A DNA stretch of 15,511 nucleotides. Origin: Methanomicrobia archaeon LH_S13. GTDB taxonomy: Archaea; Halobacteriota; Syntropharchaeia; Alkanophagales; Methanospirareceae. Numbering within the stretch: position 1 is the first letter of the stretch; each line of letters opens with the position of its first letter. The position numbers were made by a program, and so were the translations under genes. Of this stretch, positions 13,301 through 15,511 are shown in pieces. The stretch is taken from the NCBI GenBank assembly GCA_023659785.1, contig JAGXOR010000022.1, forward strand, positions 1-15,511, in the 5' to 3' direction. Under the pieces are notes generated by a model. The model ran no database searches. It was not told where the DNA came from and saw nothing but the letters and a program-made list of their open reading frames with translations.

Positions 13301-13348
13301 AAAAGTTTATATTTTAGCAGAAGGATAGAAAAATAGAGGTAGAGGTGC
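13301..13348 (+). promoter_or_regulatory. dnaK promoter and ribosome site
   Basis: The BRE/TATA core GAAAAG-TTTATATT (13300-13313) predicts transcription from about 13335, and GAGGTG (13342-13347) is the ribosome site for ATG 13357. The core is nearly identical to that of the cytochrome gene at 806-820. Confidence 0.65.
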
Positions 13349-13356
13349 AGATAAAA

Positions 13357-15264
13357 ATGGGAAGGATAATAGGCATTGACCTTGGAACAACGAACTCAGA
13401 AGCGGCTTTCGTAGATGAAAGTGGAGATGCAAAGATAATACCGAGTGCAGAAGGGAGTGCATACGGTGGAAAGATGTTTCCATCGGTAGTGGCGTTTACG
13501 AAGGATGGTCAGAGGCTGGTAGGCATAGCGGCGAAGAGACAGGCGGTGGTTAACCAGGAAGGCACGGTAAGAGAAGCAAAGAGGAAGATGGGGACTTCTG
13601 GGAAGATGTACGTGAAGACGATTGATAAGTATTTCACACCGCAAGAGATCTCTTCGATGGTATTGCAAAAGATAAAAACGGATGCAGAGACGTATTTAGC
13701 CGAGTCCGTGGATGCTGCTGTTATTACTGCTCCTGCGTATTTCGATGATAACCAGCGACAGGCAACAAAGGATGCAGGTGAGATTGCGGGATTTGAAGTA
13801 AAAAGGATAATAAACGAGCCGACGGCTGCGGCAATGGCTTATGGGCTTGGAAAGGAAGGCGAATACAAAGCTGCGGTTCTCGACTTTGGTGGTGGCACTT
13901 TTGACGTTACTATCATGGACATAGGGGAAGGAGTATTTGAGGTGCTTTCTACAAGCGGGGATACGCATCTTGGTGGAACGGATATAGATACAGCCATGGT
14001 AGAGTGGCTTGTGGACGGATTTAAAGCTAAAGAAGGGATAGATTTGAGGAATGACCTTACTGCGATGCAGCGGATAAGAGACGAGGCAGAGAAAGCGAAA
14101 ATAGAACTCTCCTCTTCTGTGTCTACAACGATAAATCTGCCTTTCATTGCTGTTTCCGGAGGAGAGCCAAAGCATTTAGAGGCGACGCTAACGCGAGCGA
14201 CATTAGAGAAGTTGGCTGAGCCTACGTTGAGACAGTTAGAGCCTCAGATAAGAAGAGCGTTAGAAGATGCAAAGCTCTCGCCTGGCGATATAGATAAAAT
14301 AGTACTTATTGGCGGACCAACGAGGATGCCGGTAGTGAGAGAGCGATTTGAATCTATATTAGGTAAGAAACTGGTGGGCGGAGTTGACCCAATGCAGTCG
14401 GTGGCAATAGGTTCGGCAATACAGGCAGGTATCCTTGGCGGACAGGTGAAGGAAGAGATAGTTTTGCTTGACGTTACGCCTCTTACGCTCAGCATTGAGA
14501 CTCTGGGTGGCGTTGCAACTACGCTGATCGAGAGGAACACAACGATACCGACGAAGAAATCGCAGATATTCTCTACCGCGGCAGATAATCAAACGAGTGT
14601 GGAGATACACGTCACGCAAGGAGAGAGACCGATGTCGTTGGATAACACCTCGCTTGGTAGGTTCCATTTAGATGGTATTCCGCCAGCGCCTCGCGGTATG
14701 CCGCAAATCGAGGTGACGTTTGATATAGATGCAAATGGGATTTTAAACGTGAATGCAAAGGATTTGGGGACTGAAAAGGAAGCTTCGATACGAATAACCG
14801 CATCAACAAAACTTCCAAAAGATGATATAGACCGGATGGTGCACGATGCGGAGAAATATGGTGAAGAGGACAAGAAGCGTAAGGAAGAGGCGGAAGTCAT
14901 AAATCAAGCTGATTCGCTCATTTATACTTCTGAGCGCACGATAAGTGAGCTTGGAGATAAGATAAGTAAGGAGCAGCGCGAGAAGGTAGAACGTGCGAAG
15001 GATAAGTTGAAGGAGTCGTTGAAGGGCAAGGATGTGGCGAAGATAAAAATGGATACGGATGAGTTGACGAAAACGCTGCACGATGTTTCTGCGGAGGTGT
15101 ATCAGGAGGCGCAGAAGAAGACTGCTGAGGAAGCGGAGAAGCGAAAGAAGGAGGAAGAGGGGAAAGGAACGGGAACAGAAACAGGAAAGAAAGAGGGTGA
15201 AGGTGATTACGTGGATGTGGATTATGATGTTAAGGGAGAGGGTGAAGAGAAAGAGAAGAAGTGA
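13357..15264 (+). CDS. dnaK: molecular chaperone DnaK (Hsp70)
   Basis: I start at ATG 13357 (635 residues, MGRIIGIDLGTTNSEAAFVD); the in-frame GTG at 13345 is part of the ribosome site. The nucleotide-binding domain is complete: phosphate 1 GIDLGTTNS, ITAPAYFDDNQRQAT, INEPTAAAMAYG, phosphate 2 DFGGGTFDVT and adenosine site VLIGGPTRMP. After the LLDVTPLTLSIETLGG linker comes the substrate-binding domain, with QGERPMSLDNTSLGRFHL and the helical lid. The charged tail is unusually long and rich in Lys/Glu/Gly, and ends with a DYVDVDYDV element like the bacterial DVVDADF motif. Archaeal DnaK is generally regarded as acquired from bacteria and acts with DnaJ and GrpE. Neither is in the window; they may lie downstream or elsewhere. 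Confidence 0.97.
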   Translation: MGRIIGIDLGTTNSEAAFVDESGDAKIIPSAEGSAYGGKMFPSVVAFTKDGQRLVGIAAKRQAVVNQEGTVREAKRKMGTSGKMYVKTIDKYFTPQEISSMVLQKIKTDAETYLAESVDAAVITAPAYFDDNQRQATKDAGEIAGFEVKRIINEPTAAAMAYGLGKEGEYKAAVLDFGGGTFDVTIMDIGEGVFEVLSTSGDTHLGGTDIDTAMVEWLVDGFKAKEGIDLRNDLTAMQRIRDEAEKAKIELSSSVSTTINLPFIAVSGGEPKHLEATLTRATLEKLAEPTLRQLEPQIRRALEDAKLSPGDIDKIVLIGGPTRMPVVRERFESILGKKLVGGVDPMQSVAIGSAIQAGILGGQVKEEIVLLDVTPLTLSIETLGGVATTLIERNTTIPTKKSQIFSTAADNQTSVEIHVTQGERPMSLDNTSLGRFHLDGIPPAPRGMPQIEVTFDIDANGILNVNAKDLGTEKEASIRITASTKLPKDDIDRMVHDAEKYGEEDKKRKEEAEVINQADSLIYTSERTISELGDKISKEQREKVERAKDKLKESLKGKDVAKIKMDTDELTKTLHDVSAEVYQEAQKKTAEEAEKRKKEEEGKGTGTETGKKEGEGDYVDVDYDVKGEGEEKEKK

Positions 15265-15284
15265 AAGTTAAGTGAGTGAAGAGT

Positions 15285-15333
15285 GCCTTGCTGTTTCTTT
15301 TCATACATACTCTTCTATTTTTAATTTTTAATG
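15285..15333 (+). terminator. probable terminator after dnaK
   Basis: T-rich runs TTTCTTTTC (15295-15303) and CTATTTTTAATTTTTAA (15315-15331) follow the dnaK stop by 20-70 bases, consistent with archaeal T-tract termination. No strong hairpin is seen. Confidence 0.45.
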
Positions 15334-15350
15334 GAAACTACCCATGGCTT

Positions 15351-15511
15351 CTATCTCTTCAAATCCCGGTTCCTGACCTGTCTATCTGAGTAATTAGTTA
15401 CAGAAGCAACAGTTTTCTGCGGAATACCACAGAACAGTAAGAACAAGACCATTAACGGTTGAGTTTCATGCAGAAGAGGGACACTCTTGTAGGTGAAGAG
15501 AGTGTCTGAAA
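15351..15511 (-). pseudogene. N-terminal HTH fragment of a transposase-like protein, copy 2, cut by window edge
   Basis: The minus-strand frame is open from the window edge and reads SDTLFTYKSVPLLHETQPL, then MVLFLLFCGIPQKTVASVT and NYSDRQVRN before a stop at 15351-15353. The last two blocks resemble a helix-turn-helix (TVASVTNYSDRQVRN). It is homologous to 8202-8415 but in opposite orientation. Upstream of the methionine the two copies differ, although both have an acidic-Thr start at about the same distance. A catalytic domain is not visible. The family is not identified. Confidence 0.4.
15394..15454 (-). repeat. 61-bp repeat, copy 2 of an inverted pair
   Basis: This is the reverse complement of 8269-8329 with two differences, about 7.1 kb away, so the two copies bracket the zinc-ribbon, cimA, tRNA-Thr, thermosome and dnaK genes. 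It contains the same TTCTGTGG-TATT-CCGCAGAA near-palindrome. Confidence 0.85.

Noticed and set aside
13345..13359. GTG at 13345 as the dnaK start
   Set aside because: This GTG is within the GAGGTG ribosome site; Hsp70 proteins begin a few residues before GIDLGTTNS, which fits ATG 13357.
15468..15506. Hairpin GACACTCT...AGAGTGTC near the right edge
   Set aside because: It could be a terminator or transposon end, but it lies within the open frame of HTH copy 2 and nothing else supports a function.

Overview
The window looks like archaeal DNA. It carries a group II chaperonin (thermosome), a tRNA-Thr(GGT), a citramalate/isopropylmalate synthase of the methanogen type, a zf-TFIIB zinc-ribbon protein, and promoters built from A/T-rich TATA boxes with a purine-rich BRE (a near-identical GAAAAGTTTATAT in front of both dnaK and a multiheme cytochrome gene). 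A membrane-anchored pentaheme cytochrome of the NrfH/NapC type, the archaeal DnaK and the CimA-like enzyme together suggest a methanogen- or ANME-like euryarchaeote. The lineage is inferred, not proven.

Layout. 1-1200: an internally deleted IS630-type transposase cut by the window edge, the pentaheme cytochrome gene with its promoter, and a C-terminal fragment of a second (DDE, IS5/IS4-like) transposase. 1394-8190: an accessory block in which every non-transposase gene lies on the + strand and five 76-89 bp imperfect palindromes recur (about 1510, 1821, 2449, 5995, 7751). Each ends in ACGTTA and begins with (N)TAAC, and four share a CCCAAAT-hairpin-ACTTC core. I read these as integron attC sites and the block as a gene-cassette array. 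No integron integrase is visible, so formally it is a CALIN-type cluster. 8202-8889: a transposase-like HTH remnant and a zf-TFIIB protein. 8958-10442: cimA/leuA. 10443-11280: decayed remnants, including a CysD-like PP-loop fragment, and a small ribbon-helix-helix gene. 11332-11403: tRNA-Thr. 11498-15264: thermosome and dnaK, each with its own promoter. The window ends in a second copy of the HTH remnant, inverted relative to the first.

Cassette cargo, in order: a 32-residue fragment, a small membrane-anchored protein broken by an amber codon, a two-nuclease plus helicase module resembling YprB/YprA (MrfB/MrfA), an intact IS630-family element that cut the helicase and probably deleted its 3' part, a toxin-like remnant overlapping a DUF2283 gene whose stop codon lies inside attC, a probable type II restriction-modification pair, and a membrane-anchored STAND-NTPase pseudogene. 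This is typical integron or defence cargo in varying states of decay, set beside housekeeping chaperone and amino-acid genes that look intact. The two chaperone genes form a protein-folding pair, and the CimA-like enzyme would feed 2-oxobutyrate to isoleucine synthesis or isopropylmalate to leucine synthesis.
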